This document shows positions 28,601 through 41,700 of a stretch of 64,000 nucleotides of DNA, piece after piece. Source of the stretch: Edolisoma coerulescens (Eukaryota; Chordata; Aves; Passeriformes; Campephagidae). The notes beneath the pieces were generated by a model. It saw nothing but the letters and a program-made list of their open reading frames with translations, did no database searches and was not told the DNA's origin. Numbering within the stretch: the stretch's first letter is position 1; each line of letters starts with the position of its first letter. Made by a program: the position numbers and the translations under genes. Location of the stretch: the NCBI GenBank assembly GCA_013397115.1, contig VWZW01002585.1, forward strand, positions 457,244 to 521,243, given 5' to 3'.

Positions 28601-31600
28601 ACAAATACTCTTTCTCAGAGTAACCATTCTAAAATATTGTACTGCTGACTGAAATGTTGCTGTGCTATGACATGCCCCCATGCATTTTTAATAATGTTAT
28701 AACAGTGCTAGTCAAAATATTTATAAGTCATGTGACCACATGCAAAGCCACAAACACTAAAGCACAAGGAGAACAGTTTGTCATCTTACCTTAACAACAT
28801 TTTGTAGTTTGCATATTTCACTTTGTTCAGCATCAGTTGTGCCTTGCACTCTGGAAGACTGAAAAAAACCCAAACCACATATCCCTATGAAAATTGTGAT
28901 AAATACACATATTTTTTATGTAAATGCTCCCTCTATTGATACTCAAAAGTAAAAACAAAAAAGCTAACATGAAGCAAACTAAAAATCCACTGTAATTTTG
29001 ATTTTAAAAAAATACATTTTAATGGAAACATTTTAATTTTCCATGGATTTTTATTATTACATTACTACATATAAATGGGTAAAAGTTTGGAGTGGGGGGT
29101 GTTATTGCTCATAGTAAGACAACAGAGTTGCTTAGTTTTGAGTATTTTCACATGGGAAAAGCATACCTCTGAAATCAAGCTATACCTTGAAAAATGATAA
29201 CTCACAGCAGCAACAGCTTGAAAGATTACACTCTTTTTTGTCTTAACAGACCATGAATTATAACTGACATATCAAGGACTGAGAGAAGAGAAAGTATAAA
29301 GAGTATGCAAGTATCCAGCTTTCCTTTGAACAGTACTGTGCTATCAATGAAAATCATTATCACAGCTAGGAGGAAGGGAAGCATTTTTTTGAAAAGCTGA
29401 ACAAAAATGAAACCCTAAAGTAGCATTCTATGTGAATGTTGATGAAACCCTTTACCTAACTTGACAAATCATGCATAAAAGCATCACAAAAAAGCCTTTG
29501 TAAGTTGGTCACTGAATATGTCCTTAACCATGTGACAGCAGGAAAGGTTTCAACTTTTCCACTGAAACATATTGCTTCTAGACATTTTTTAGCAGGAACT
29601 TCCTGAAGATCCACTCCTAAACCACAAAATGCAATGAAAACAATAATCTGGAGGGGAGAGGGAAAGGCAGCGTGGACGAGAAACCACTCACCACTGCAAT
29701 CTGCTTCCAGTGGTCAACCTCTGATTCGAGCCTAGAAACTTCATTGGACAATCTGTTTATTTCCTGTTGTGACCAGATTATATCTCCAAAATCCATGTCA
29801 TCTCCTTCAAAACCGGAGGAATGTCTGACCTCTGGAACATAGGAGGCCGATGCAGTGGCTGCTGGCAAAACACCAGCTCCCAACTGAGCAGTCTGAGCAG
29901 CTGCCTGTACTTTCTGCAGTTGTTCCTGTAGTGCATTCTGCCTGGCTTTTAGATGGCTGATTTCCACCTGAATATACAAAATAAAATGCATTGTTTGAAT
30001 AAGAAGAATATCAAAATACACTCTACTTTACCCTCTGTGGCCTTATGAAATGTGAACCAAACAATTTCCCCCCGGCACAAATAACGGATCACTTTCACTA
30101 AAAAAAGAAAAAGAAAAAAACCCCTGAACGTAGCTCAAGTGTTATAAAGTACCTCACAAAGAAACACAGGGTTTTTTTAGCAGCCAAGGTACACAAGTAG
30201 TATAGCAATACCCAGACTAACAGATTATACAAAAAATTTAAATATATAAAGAGGGTATTCAGATATGAAAGTTAAGCAATATATGATGCTTTTCCAGTTA
30301 TTTTTATTACACTTGATTTCTTTTATGCTTAACAACTCAATGTATCGAAAATTTACTCATTTACAATAAGGCGAAATTAGCTGCATGTAATTTTCTTGTA
30401 ACTCTGTTACCGTATTTAACAAGCAGAATTTTATACATCTCATGGTTCTGCTTCCTCTAGTTCCTACATGAATTTGTGTAGGAAATAATGTGAATAAAGC
30501 AGAAATAAAACTCCCTTTTGTGTAACTCTCGGCATGCTGGCAACTTTCTTCATTTAGGTCTATGAAATCTCATGTTATACAGTAGGCTATAAAGCTGATT
30601 CTTCCATCACAAAGGGACATTTCACAAATTTTGAAAGTTAGCTCTGTTTTCTTTAATTGTATATGTTAAGATAAATAATGATATCTAAAGACAAAATAAG
30701 TGCTTCAAATGGGAATTTGTTCCTGTTGCCTTCCTTAAAAGTAACTGAATCAGGAATACAAAGCAGTATATAGTGTCTTTTCTCACACTGATCCCAGAAA
30801 CAACAGAAATTCTGACAGCTGCATGACATTCCCAGAGCATTTTCTCTTAACTATCTCCTGGCAGCTTGGCTTGCATTACATGATTCAATGAAATATGTCT
30901 TAGTCTACATTAGCAAACCAAGAAACCATAGCTGTGACCAGTATTTCCACTGGAAGAGAACAGACACTGTAACAAAGGAATTAAACAGCACAATAGGTAA
31001 GTTTATTGGACATAGTTACTGAGAAATTTTACTCTGTATCCTACCTCTTTCTGTTGAAGCTGATTGCGGTACTCAATAGACAACTGCTTTATTTGCAGCT
31101 CTGCTGCTTCATGCTTTTCTTCTAAGTCACTACAGACTTTTTTCAGTCTATCATTCTATGAAAAATGAGAAATGAATGTCGGTAAACTCAGAACAGTCCT
31201 TAAAGAATCAGAAAAGCAAAAGGCTACTGAACAGCAAAGAAGCAAGTTAAATTGTACAGACTTCTCATGTTATTTCATTCAAAACACACAGTAACAGCAA
31301 TGTTCAAGCGTGGGCTCAAAATCAGGGTCACATCCAAGCTTTCCATTTTTATATGGCATGGACTCCAGCTCACTTTCAGAAAAACTTTTGTGATGACCAG
31401 AGATAAATGCCAAGGATTAAAAAACTCAGGGCTGAATCACTTGGATTTTAGCAAGATCCACAGGTAGAATTTAAGAACAGCCACAAAGCACATATTGGAG
31501 CTAATATCCAGTGTTCTCTCTCCGACCTTAGCCAATAGCAGGTGGCAAAAAACTGGAAAGAGGATAAGCAGGAACAGTTATGCCCCCAAAACAGTATCTT

Positions 31601-34600
31601 AACTTCACAATGCTCTTGAGGGCTGAAAACATACATTAAAGTTGTTTCTTTAGAGACATAGATAAAGTCACAAGACCAACAAGTCCTTTATAAGAGTGGA
31701 CAAAGCCACTTTACATGAGGGCACATGAGATTTTTAAGTGATTTTCGAGCAGCGTGAGCAGCCATAGCTATGTGAAAATGACCATACAGTAGGACAACAG
31801 AGAGAGAACAGAGCCAGGGAAAATGCCCACTCTTTTCAGAGCCAAGCCTACTGCTGCAGTCCTAGTCCACATGATAGGCAGGAACAGTTACAGCATGCAG
31901 CAGTTAGCAAAAGATGAAAACTTGCTCCACATGCACACACCAATAAACAAATGTGCCTCCCTAACTGTGATGGCAGTTTGTCACAAAAAGTCCCATTCTA
32001 ATGCCACTGTCACCCTTGTTTCTGGATTTACCCAGGGACAAGCAACTTCAGTGCAATATTTCAACTTTACACAGAACAAATTCTATGCATTGCTTTTAAT
32101 TACAATAGTGTTTCAAAATTTCTTACTTCAAACTTTTGTGCTGCATTAATACTTTCTATTTCTCTGAGTCTAGAATTGGACACATGGAGTTCTGTTGCTG
32201 CATCTGAAAGAAAGTGAAAATTTTCATTTTAATTACAATCCTTTCCATCTGTTAAGACCAGTTATTAATACATATCTTACTTCAGATTGCTTTAATGTCC
32301 ATTCCTACACAAATATCAAAAGCTTTTTTATCAGAACACTGTAAGAATTATTTTTCAGACAGTCTTTCTGAACGTAATTTAGTTCACTCATATTTATTTA
32401 AGTCAAATCAAAACCCTAACAGATTAGTATGGATTTAAGCTTTAAAGTATGGGAGATAAAAAATGTTTTACTTGACTATTTTGTGTCCCTGAATCTGTTT
32501 CTCATTTCAGACTTGCTCCTGACCTGAGAGTTGTGTGCTTCTCTGTAATGCCATGCGAAGTTTCAAAACAAGTATTAATTCCATTAAATACACATAACAG
32601 TGACTGAATTTTCAGAAAGAAACCCGAACTACCCACACCCAACAACAGCCACACAACAAAGCATCAACCCTGTAATACTCATTGTCTCTTAAAAAGGTGA
32701 TACATCTACTATCCCAGTTTATCCAACAGACAAAGCACATAATTCCAGATACATTTTAATGATCAATCTTCCTAAAACTGATTATGTTTATTTCTCCTGT
32801 GTCCCACCATTAATGGACAGAAACGCCACATTTCCTTTTATCAATGAGAAATATCCTGAACTGACTATAAAGCAACATTGACACAATTTCAAAATTTGAA
32901 GTAAGTACAATTTCCAAGTATATACTATATTTCATAATTTCCTATGTGCTGTTTAAAGCTGAGACAGCTCAAGCACTGCAGAGGCAACGATTTACACCTG
33001 AAAACTGCAAAACAGAAGATGTGCAAGTCCATAATGCACAAACAACTGATGGCAGTTGAAACACTGAATGTAAGGGATAATACTAAAAACTAGGAAACTT
33101 ATACCAACTAGGAAATTTAAAAAAACCCAAACTTTAAGGAAGTACTTGAAAAGTCTTGTTTAGACCACACAGTATTTAAAGGTCTTTACAGAAGAATATT
33201 TGGATGCCACTAGATTTTTTACACCCCGGGGTCTAGTAATCCATACAAATATACTACTCTGACATTTTTAGAAAAATGAAGTTGTTGACAGCAACTAGCA
33301 GTTGTTGACAGTATCTAGCAGTGAAGTACACCTGGAAGTAACTACTGAACATCAGTTCATCTCTCTTGCACAAACTCATGCACAAACGTGTGAGTTCACA
33401 AATTATCTTTTAAAAAGCAAAACAAACACCCTAGATGACTGCACAGTTCAGGAGCATAAAATAACTTTTCAAACTAAACTACTATGGATTTTGAAATTTA
33501 AAAGAATTCTAAGTAAGTCTTTCAGAAAAGTAAAAAAAAATTACTTCACAGTTGTCAGAATTTCTCTCTTCTGAGCATTTTATCTGTGTACCAAAAAGGC
33601 TATCCATACGAAACCCATTGTATCAGCTTGCCAACAAGGTTTATACAACAGATGTTTCTATAATAGTCTTTCACAATGCTTCATAGATGACAGGTTGTAA
33701 ATGAAGTAGAATTGCTTAATTTCACATTTAAGATAACTATTCAGAAGTCTCAGCTGTTCTTTGTGGTTCCTGTTCTTAACACTGTTTTGAAAAAGCTAAC
33801 TTATTAAATAATTTATAGTTACAAGACAGTAAAAAATACTAGGGATATTAATCTATTCATACTTATTACCACATTATACAACTGCTTTACTAAAGTTTTT
33901 TCAAAATTTTGTAACAAAAAGTCATTATTAAAAATATGAAGAAAATACTATATTCTAGAATACATTTACTATTGTTTTATAGAATATCTTACTCTGATGT
34001 CTCTGATTTTTTTGTTCTAACTTTCTGTTTTAAAGATAAATCGTTCTAGCCTCTAATCCTTATAAAGCAAGGGCCATGTTTTCCTACTTGGCTGTAGGGG
34101 AATTGAAGAACTAGACAGGTTTGTCTGGCTCCAACGGAAATATAAACAAAAACATGACAAACACTGAACCTTTGCCTGTGTGACACGTCAGACTTAGATC
34201 ACACCAGTGGTAAAACAACCTCTGCACTACAACTCTGCAGTTTAATGGAACCAGTGTAAAAGCAGCTAATTAACTGAGAGTTTAGATAAACTAAGCAAAC
34301 AGAAAGGGAAAAGAGTGTTGAGTGCTGTCATTCCGGAGCAACGTAACACTTCACGCAATTCAGAAACTTGTGAATAATTAAGCCTAAAACAGGTTCACGT
34401 CTGCCATTAGAGCCTGGGAATACATTTGTGTATTCTCCAGATCCTGAGATCACAAGAGCGGAATAAAAACATAAACCAAGGCAACAAAGCCAGCAGCATT
34501 CGCGAAAGGCACCAAGCCGGGATCAGCTCCCTCCCGGCTGGAGGCCCCGCCGCTGTCGGTCCGGAGGGGACCGGCGGCCGGAGGAAGAGCTCCCTCGCGG

Positions 34601-34767
34601 AACCAGGCCCGCCCCGAGCCCCCCTTACCGCCCACTTCCTCCGCGCCTTCCAGAAGGATGTCCTTAGTGAAGCTGGAGATCTGCCCGGTGAGCGAGGACA
34701 GGCTGTCGCCTACCTGCCCCAGGGACTGGCCCAGCCCCGAGCCCAGCCCGCCCAGCCACGACGCCAT
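7483..34767 (-). CDS. TRIP11: TRIP11 (GMAP-210), golgin tether of the cis-Golgi; 20 coding exons
   Basis: Coding exons in transcript order are 34767-34629, 32203-32127, 31155-31045, 29967-29692, 28858-28790, 28089-27924, 26070-25708, 25040-25000, 24059-23856, 22877-19848, 19642-19502, 19284-19091, 17667-17504, 17183-17080, 16848-16749, 12153-12072, 11276-11162, 10596-10474, 9208-9061 and 7691-7483. All introns are GT-AG, and the exons sum to 5856 nt in one open frame, giving 1951 residues; I recall about 1980 in human. The product is a long coiled-coil golgin that tethers small curved vesicles at the cis-Golgi and binds IFT20. The N terminus (residues 1-38) is the Gly/Ser-rich amphipathic curvature sensor (ALPS), followed by about 1650 residues of heptad-rich coiled coil. 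The C-terminal Arf-binding GRAB region is in exons 16-18. The identity is certain; the main uncertainty is a weakly conserved stretch between exons 8 and 9, where about 30 residues seem absent relative to mammals. Confidence 0.96.
7898..7992 (-). repeat. Short CR1 fragment, reverse orientation, in the last TRIP11 intron
   Basis: The plus strand reads CATAGAACCATAGAATCGTT, TAGGTTGGAAAAGACCC and CTGCCAAGTCCACCACC, the complement of a CR1 3' end. It lies about 200 bp upstream of the TRIP11 terminal exon and is oriented with the gene. Confidence 0.85.
9061..9208 (-). CDS. TRIP11: TRIP11 exon 19
   Basis: The exon encodes SFSELFVKFLETES and then a Pro-rich stretch ending in HDMKPLG plus a variable Ser/Thr tail. 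The correct acceptor is CTTATAG at 9210-9209. A second AG ten bases further (exon starting at 9198) would break the frame, so 9208 is chosen because it restores the conserved S-F-S-E-L-F block. The exon ends in phase 1 with ATG CAA G. Confidence 0.9.
11162..11276 (-). CDS. TRIP11: TRIP11 exon 17: core of the GRAB (Arf1-binding) domain
   Basis: The exon encodes RNLFIGHFHTPKNKRLEVLR followed by LMGSILGLKKDELDQ, the most conserved part of the GRIP-related Arf-binding domain (about residues 1755-1792). In the family this region binds Arf1-GTP and fixes the golgin to Golgi membranes. The acceptor is TTCTGCAG, and the first base completes a lysine codon from exon 16 (12153-12072). Exon 18 (10596-10474) continues with TRWVTGWLGGG. 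Confidence 0.94.
12154..16748 (-). other. TRIP11 intron 15 (largest in the gene)
   Basis: This is 4.6 kb of AT-rich intron between the coiled-coil exon 15 and the GRAB exons. The small open frames inside do not resemble known proteins and lack conserved splice context. No clear transposable element was recognised. Confidence 0.7.
19848..22877 (-). CDS. TRIP11: TRIP11 giant coiled-coil exon (exon 10, 3030 nt)
   Basis: This single exon encodes about 1010 residues (roughly 483-1492), rich in E, K, Q and L heptads. It is in phase 0 at both ends: the acceptor is TTTCCAG before CATATG, and the donor is GTATGT after the DKEQ codons. Family-specific blocks such as [29 protein letters not shown] and GGVNSNQFEELLQERDKLK make the assignment secure. 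The human gene also has one very large central exon. The first methionine inside the exon is not a start, because the frame continues from exon 9. Confidence 0.96.
27314..27510 (-). repeat. CR1 fragment, reverse orientation, in TRIP11 intron 6
   Basis: The plus strand reads ATAGGATCACAGCACGGTTT, GGGTTGGAAGGGACTTTAGG and GGCATCCACAACTTCTCTGA, the complement of a CR1 3' end. Similarity fades after about 27505. Confidence 0.9.
32204..34628 (-). other. TRIP11 intron 1
   Basis: This 2.4-kb AT-rich intron separates the ALPS exon from the first coiled-coil exon. It contains the 20-bp duplication near 33281 and no other feature I can support. Confidence 0.75.
33281..33321 (+). repeat. 20-bp tandem duplication in TRIP11 intron 1
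   Basis: GTTGTTGACAGCAACTAGCA is followed directly by GTTGTTGACAGTATCTAGCA, with three mismatches in 20. It is a short local duplication. Confidence 0.8.
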
Positions 34768-35260
34768 CGCGGCTCGGAGGGCTCCGGGCCTCGCTCGGCC
34801 CTGCCGGGCGGCCCCTGCAGCCGGTTCCCGCGGGCCAAGGGGCCGCCTCCGCCTCCCTTCTCCTCGCTACAGCGGGTCGCGGCTCCTGCTGCGGGCTTAG
34901 CACACCGGGCTCGGCAACTCCTCCGCCAGCGCCGCGCGCATCCTCCCGGCTCAGCTGCTCCTCCCGGCTTGTCTTGTCTTGTGTTGTCCCGTCCCGGCTC
35001 AGCGACTCCTCCCGGTGGCTCCGGCCGCTGCCAGCTCAACGGCCGCCATGACACCCCTCCCAAACACCATCGAGAGCAGCGACCCCGGCTAGAGCGCCCC
35101 CTCGGAGGCGGATATGGCGCGTAGGCGGAAGCAGAGGATGCCGGGATGGTGGCGGAGCCGCGGGCGGGGCGCGGGGGACGGCGGATGGCGGCGTGGAGCG
35201 CTGAGCGATTTACGGGAACTCGCCCGGCGGGACGGACCTGGGCCATTAGCAAAACAGTGT
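34500..35260. promoter_or_regulatory. CpG island and TRIP11 promoter
   Basis: CpG-rich sequence surrounds the TRIP11 start codon and extends upstream of it on the minus strand. A YY1-like element (ATGGCGGCC on the minus strand) lies at 35041-35049. The long open frames across the island on both strands are composition artefacts. No TATA box is evident. Confidence 0.8.
34629..34767 (-). CDS. TRIP11: TRIP11 exon 1: ALPS curvature-sensing N terminus
   Basis: The start codon lies in a CpG island, and the exon encodes MASWLGGLGSGLGQSLGQ and then a Ser/Gly/Thr-rich helix ending near FTKDILLEG. This is the known lipid-packing-sensor signature of GMAP-210: large hydrophobic residues on one face and Gly/Ser/Thr on the other. 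The donor is GTAAGG and the exon ends in phase 1. No in-frame upstream ATG gives a better family match. Confidence 0.95.
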
Positions 35261-35339
35261 GCTGTGCACGGGAATAGACACGGTTTGTGTTTGAATATGT
35301 GTTCTCACAAAACACACAAGGTCCTGAAGCGCCGGCTGC

Positions 35340-35708
35340 TTTGGATGTAAATGGAGTGGATAGGGAAGGGAAGAGGCGACTGAGAGGGGACCTAATCGAT
35401 GTCTATCAGTGTCTCAAGGAGAGGAGCCAAGAGGCTGGATCCACGCTCTTCTCGGTGGTTCCCAGCAGGACAAGGTTGCTGCAACGGGCAGAAACTGCTG
35501 CACAGGAAGATCCACCTGAATATCAGGAAGAACTTGTTTACTGTGCAGTGACTGCGCACTGGAACAGACTGCCCGGAGAGGCTGTGGAGTCTCCCTCAGT
35601 GGAGATACCCAGGAATCACCTGAATTCTCTGCAGTGTGCTCTGGGATCACCCTGCTTGAGCAGGGAGGTTGGACCAGATGACCCTCTGTGGTCCCTTCTG
35701 TGATTCTT
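35340..35708 (+). repeat. CR1 fragment just upstream of the TRIP11 promoter
   Basis: The fragment contains GGGAAGAGGCGACTGAGAGG, CAGCAGGACAAGGTTGCTGC and GGTTGGACCAGATGACCCTC, and ends TTCTGTGATTCTTGG. At about 370 bp it is the longest CR1 piece in the window. It lies about 80 bp beyond the CpG island. Confidence 0.92.
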
Positions 35709-38700
35709 GGTTGGATTTCCAGCCAGAACCCCAGCACTGGTCCAATTCAAAGTTCTGTTTGATCAAGTGAGGTATTTAAAATTACCTGGGACTACAAGGA
35801 GTACTGCACTGTTATAGAAAAAGCAGTTTTATATCAGTCAGAATGATACTATTATGAAAAAATGCTCATACTGGAAATAAAATATAGGGCAGCTGGCTCA
35901 CTGCCCGCTTCAAATTGATAACTACATAAAAAGATGCGTAATTAAAGCATCACATCAATGGCAAAATAAAGCTGAGGAGAACATTTCACAGGTGAAATCT
36001 TAGATTTTTAGAGGTCTGAGAATGCAGCAGGCACAAAACACATGATCTGGAGTTACAAGCTGGCAAACATTTCCAGAGAGATAGGGAACAACCTGCTTGT
36101 TGTTTCCCAAACAGTATCTTGCAGAGCCTTGGTGGCCTGCAATACTGTATTTATTACCTTTTAGCTTTACTGTCCTCTGTCATTCACAGGCAACTGTAAG
36201 GCTGGGCATGGTATATGGTCCAGGAGTTTAGAAGTTAAAAGTTCTCTAATAAAGATTGTTTTCCCTCTTCTTCACTGAACAATTTTTCTATCAGGTTTAT
36301 ATCTGATTTTACTAGTATATTAATTTATGGCATACTTGTCACCCTTATGATTATCCTTAATAAAACCAATCATACACTACTTCAAATTCATTTCTGGCTG
36401 AAAAAAAAAAGGCATCAGAATTGTAGGAAGTACTAGTGCTGTGATATAGCATAGAATGTAGACGTATCTTTATCAGTTTTATTAATTTACAAATTGGGTT
36501 TAATGGAGATGAAAAGTTTACAATGTTCAAAAGACCCCTTATCATTGGATTAACAAAACCCATATGGGTCCTCATGACAGTGAGGATGTGTCATTTAGTG
36601 TTTGGCTAAATAATCTTTATGGGAAACTTAGCATTTTTTCAACTAAGATCAGGAATGTCCTGCAGATGTTTAAAATATTTAGTGATGATAAAAATGTCTT
36701 CTATTGTAGTTAATTTTATAATGCCAAGTAAGACTTATAGTCAATAAAGTAGCACAGAAGGCTTTTTGTCCCACTCTTTATTTACTACTCCTGCAAAACT
36801 AGAAACTATTTAGCATTGCAAGTAATTTTTTTAGCTGACTGACTTCCTCCACTGTTAATGAGGGCACACAGAAATCATCCAGTATACTCTGTTTTGACTA
36901 AGCTACAAAAGCGATGCATCGTGTCACAAAAAGAATGAGTATTCTGGCAGCAAAGCAGGAAACTGTAGCTTACTTTAAAAATTACAAAGCACACAATTTT
37001 TAAAGATGTAACATAATTATAATTGGCAGCAACTTCCTTCCTTAACAGGAGTGTCTTTACACAACTTTTGGAGTATCAACAGATCCAAAGACATCAGAGA
37101 TGATGAAATGTCAGCAACAGAAAACTACCCCAGTGCTAATGTCTACACACCTCTGGTGTAAAGCCCACTGATACCAGGGATGAGATTTCAATATTTGATG
37201 ATTCTGTGCCCAATTCGCACATAAAGAAAGCCCATGTGCAAATACTTAAGAGAGAAACATTAGAAGCTATAATCATATTTATTTAAAAAAGTGATATCAA
37301 ATACAACCATATATATTCATGCCTATTTGGAGAGCATTTTCAAAATATCGAACAGTGCTGCCATTTTCCAGTCAAAACAATGACAAAGCATTTCAGCTTT
37401 CCCTTTTTAAATCTTTTCAGTATTCTATGCTTTATATACACAAAATAGACAAAAATCATACAGGAATCCAGAGCCAAAGATGTAATATGAAAACAGTCTT
37501 GACAAAAAAAATCTATTACTGAAAATGATTTCAAAAATACACAACTATTAGGCAAGAGATGAAAAAAATTATTCCCTTACAAAATCCTAACTCTACCCTG
37601 ATTTGTACACAGGGGTTTTCATGTAGCAAAAAAAAAAAAATTATCAATGCTTACATGCTTTAAAGACAAGATCAAGGTTTTTATCTTTTTTTTCATTTTG
37701 CTTTTGCACAATGGCATTTAAGTATTACATCCCTTTGTTCAAACTCTTTTAAGTCCCATCCTGAATTCACACAGTGGCTGTACTGAGGATGGGGGGAGAT
37801 GAAAAGTGTAGTTATAATTATTTGTTTTTCTTAACAAAGAAAATAATGTATAAATAGTTTGATTTGGTAAAAGCAGTTGAAAAGTCACGTGTACTAACTT
37901 CTAAAGAACTGTAAACGGGAAAGGAGGTGACTATGGCAAGTTAAATACTACACCATTCCCTCCATCTCTGAAATGTAAATAAGGCAAAATGTGTGTATGA
38001 AGATTAAAAAAGTTTATTGCAAAAGAGCTTCTGCTTTTAAGATGAAAACCTGGATACAAGACAAAGCTACTAATTCTCCATTGAAGAATTGAATATTTGG
38101 ACCCAGACAGTTTTAATGTAATAATTATTATTCTCACTGGAATAACTGATTCTGTGTGTATGGATTAGGTACATATGTATTACCTGTTAGACTTCTTTTC
38201 CCTTTTTTCTTTTTTTTTGTAATGATTTGTGAATAATTTTCAAGATTTTCCAGGACTTAAGTTTGTTTTATGCAAGACAGTAATGGCTCACCAAGCGAAC
38301 AACATAATTTTCTGTCTAAGCCCTTAAAAAAAATTTCCATGTCAATTTTTCTTCTCCTTGGATTCTTACTTCAATTCCTTTAAAAGTGATGTGCTGGTAA
38401 CACGAATTGCAAAAGAGTACTTCTTTGTAAGTCTGAGTTCCAGTTCTCTGATCCTATTCCCCTATACTGTAGTTTACAGTATAAAGGCCACCATTTTTAT
38501 GTTTTCATCATTATTTGAACCAATAATTAATTCTAGAAAATTTCACATTTTAGAACTGTAACATGTTCTCGTTAATTTTTAAAAGCCTGTCAGATTTGTA
38601 ATAAGACAGAGCAGCTTGCAAATGATAATATTTCTTATTATCATATATCTACTTGATAACCACAGAAGCCATTTTAAGCCCCCTACCATTTTATAAGTTT

Positions 38701-41700
38701 GTAATAGAAGCAATAGTCCAACATTAAAACACACCATAGATTTAAATTTGTATTGGTTATTTTCAAGCAGTCAGCAAAGTAATAAAGTATGACAAGTAAG
38801 AGGAGTACCTTAGCTGAAAATTACACTTAAATTTGCTGCAGTTCTTTGAAGGGCACAGGAAGCCCAAATGTTAAAGTAAGCCAGTATCATATCAGATTAG
38901 TTTCAAGTCTAGAAAAATGTAAGCATTTAAACAGTCCATATTTGTACTTGCTGTGCCTAATAAGAATTGCATGCAAACATGAGTGCATTACAACTCTTGT
39001 TCCTCCTGCCCTCACTGTAAGACCATGAAAGGAGTTTGCAGAATTATACTTAGAGAAGTTATTTTGGAAGATAGTTATTGTACCACTCACTCCCCCTGCC
39101 CCTTTGATTTCTACTGGCAGAAAACCGTAAGTTATGTCACATGGACCATTCACTGGAAAAACAGTAAAAATCTGTTACATGAATGAAGTCTGAAATTCCC
39201 TCAAATATCATTTTGTAATTAAAAGAAAAACTTAAAAAAAAACCCCAACAAAACAATGTCTGCTCCCTTACAATGGACTTTGGCCTGAAGTTGTAACATG
39301 GGAAAAAATGCAACCCTTCAGCTTGACAGGGTAGATAACACTGGGAGGATGCTCTAAATTAGTGAACACCTTAGAAGCATAGTTAAGCCACACTGAGAAC
39401 TGTTTATCACTGAAAGAATGCACACCAAAAATGACATCAGTGTTTTATTGACAGCTTCTTGCAGGTCCAGACATTTTGAACTTGAGACCTGGGTTATAAA
39501 AATGAACTGTCAGCAATTAGTATTACTCTTTTCCTTGGGTACAGTTCAAGTAGAGACCCTATCACTCCCTACAAGTCCTGAAAGGAAGTTGTAGTGAGGT
39601 GGGTGTCAGCCTCATCTCCCAGGTAAAAAGTGACAAGATGAGAGGAAATGGCCTCTATTTGCACCAGGGGAGGTTCAGGTTGGGTATCAGGAAGTATTTC
39701 TTCACTGAAAGGGTGGTCCACCATTGGAACAGGCTGCCCAGGCAAGTGCTTGAGTCTCCTCCTGGGAGCTTTTTAAAAGAGGTGTAGCTGTGGTAATTAG
39801 GAACACTACATTTAGTGGTGGACTTGGCTGGGTTAAGCGTTGATTTCTTGCAGGTCTTTTCCAGTGACAGAATTCTGTGAATTAACAGATGCAGCTGAAA
39901 TTGCTCTCTTGTATCTGCTTGTCTAGATAGAGACATCATTCAACTTGACATTTCTATAAAAATCAAACTGGTATATGTTGAGTGACAACATTTCTACACA
40001 GAAGGAGAAATGGTTGGCCCTGTGATCACTGACTCAGTTGCACTTTTCAGGCACTGACACTTTATATTCCTTCCATATTAAAATACTTGGGTGATGAAGT
40101 GACTTACGATGTGACATCAAAGTTCAAAGGCAAGCCTCCATGTTTTAGTGATTATAAAATCACAGCTGACCTGGGTTAAGTCAATGAGATTTAAGGGGCT
40201 GAGATGTTTTTTTTTACTATAGGGCTGCTAGACCTACAGAAATAATACATTTTTATTATATTCTTATAATAGAGGATAAGAAGTCTGAGTTCCAAGTACT
40301 GGCATCAGATTACCAGTCTACACCTATTTATAAAAATGAGGCTTATTTCAGAATTAAGTTTATGGCACAACCAAAAAAGGAAAATTAAGCTGTGGTTAAT
40401 TGACAGATGAGAAAAAAAAAATTCAGTGCTTTAGATACCTTTCTTCCTTTCAGTTTCATAGAAATTTCAAACTGAAAGCAGAAAACCACATCCTGAAAAA
40501 TATAGCATTTCAAAATGGCATACGCACAGATGGACTTTTAAAGTCATTGTTCAGCTATATTAATTTAACACATTACAAATAATTATAATGTGTGTGACAG
40601 GATTATTTTAAAAAGACAAAAAGCAGTTTTTAAAAAGTAGTGCTGTCTCATGTCAAATTCCATATTGTGTAACACATACCAGTGGTTCTGGTGACATTGG
40701 TGAAAATCCAGCACATAGATAAGAAAACCAGAATTTAGCCCAATTATGCATAATATAATATCCTAAGCTATCAGGAAACCATTGCTGTAAACAAATCTTT
40801 ACTGAGAGGTAAGAGCCCTTTCATGTACAGTACTACTTGATGCTGAATGTGTATTTCCATCTAGCTACCATTCATTTCCTACTAATTTTAATTAAATGTT
40901 ACTATTGTGCAAAGATGTAACTTCAGAATATTTTGATAAAGAAATTCGGGGTTATCTTTGAAAGATTCTTAGAATGCCTGTGCTAACTGTTAATGCTTTA
41001 ACTGGACTACAGCTTATATACTCTATCTACAACATATTTCCATATAATTTATATGTAAACAGAATTTGTATTTCAAGCACCATTTAGGAAAATGAAACAT
41101 CTCTCTTTTGTTGCACTGAAGTTCAAGGACAGGTTTGGTCACCCTGTTACACATTCATCCTGGATACCAAAGCAAATGTCTTACAACCAATAGCATAAGC
41201 TCTCTCACATACTTTGCTTCCCAATTTTTCTCAGGATCAGAAACAGCATGATAAAAAATTGTAAGGTGCGTGAATAAAGGCCATTCCTGAAAAACTGCAA
41301 CATTCTGACAGACACTCATAGAAAGCATTTCAGAAAGAACATCCACACAGGCATAAATATTCATTCTTAAAAGAGCTACTTGCACAGGGGTCATTTCAGA
41401 CTGCTGGAATGCACCTTATGTGTGTGGCACTGACTTTATGGCACCTAAATCCCCTCCTACCTTCTCCTAGACTCAGTTACAGCTCTTTCATACTGAAAGG
41501 CCAGAATTAAGGGTTGAGCTTGAAGAGAAAAAGACTCTGGAAGAGGTAGAAAAGAAAACCTGTTCAACCCAAATGAGTATATGCTGCTTTTGTAGTAAAA
41601 AGACAGTGGCTTAATAAGAATACAATAATTAAAAACAAACAAGAACAACAAAAAATCCCAAGCCAAATAAGGCAAGTTATCTGCTAAAAGACAGTATGTT

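Noticed and set aside
34426..35315. Frames of 232 and 201 codons around the TRIP11 start
   Set aside because: They are CpG-island artefacts overlapping or opposing the genuine exon 1. Their Pro/Arg/Ala/Gly-rich composition follows from GC content.
35287..35703. 138-codon frame upstream of TRIP11
   Set aside because: It lies within a CR1 3' fragment; the peptide is translated repeat, not a host gene.
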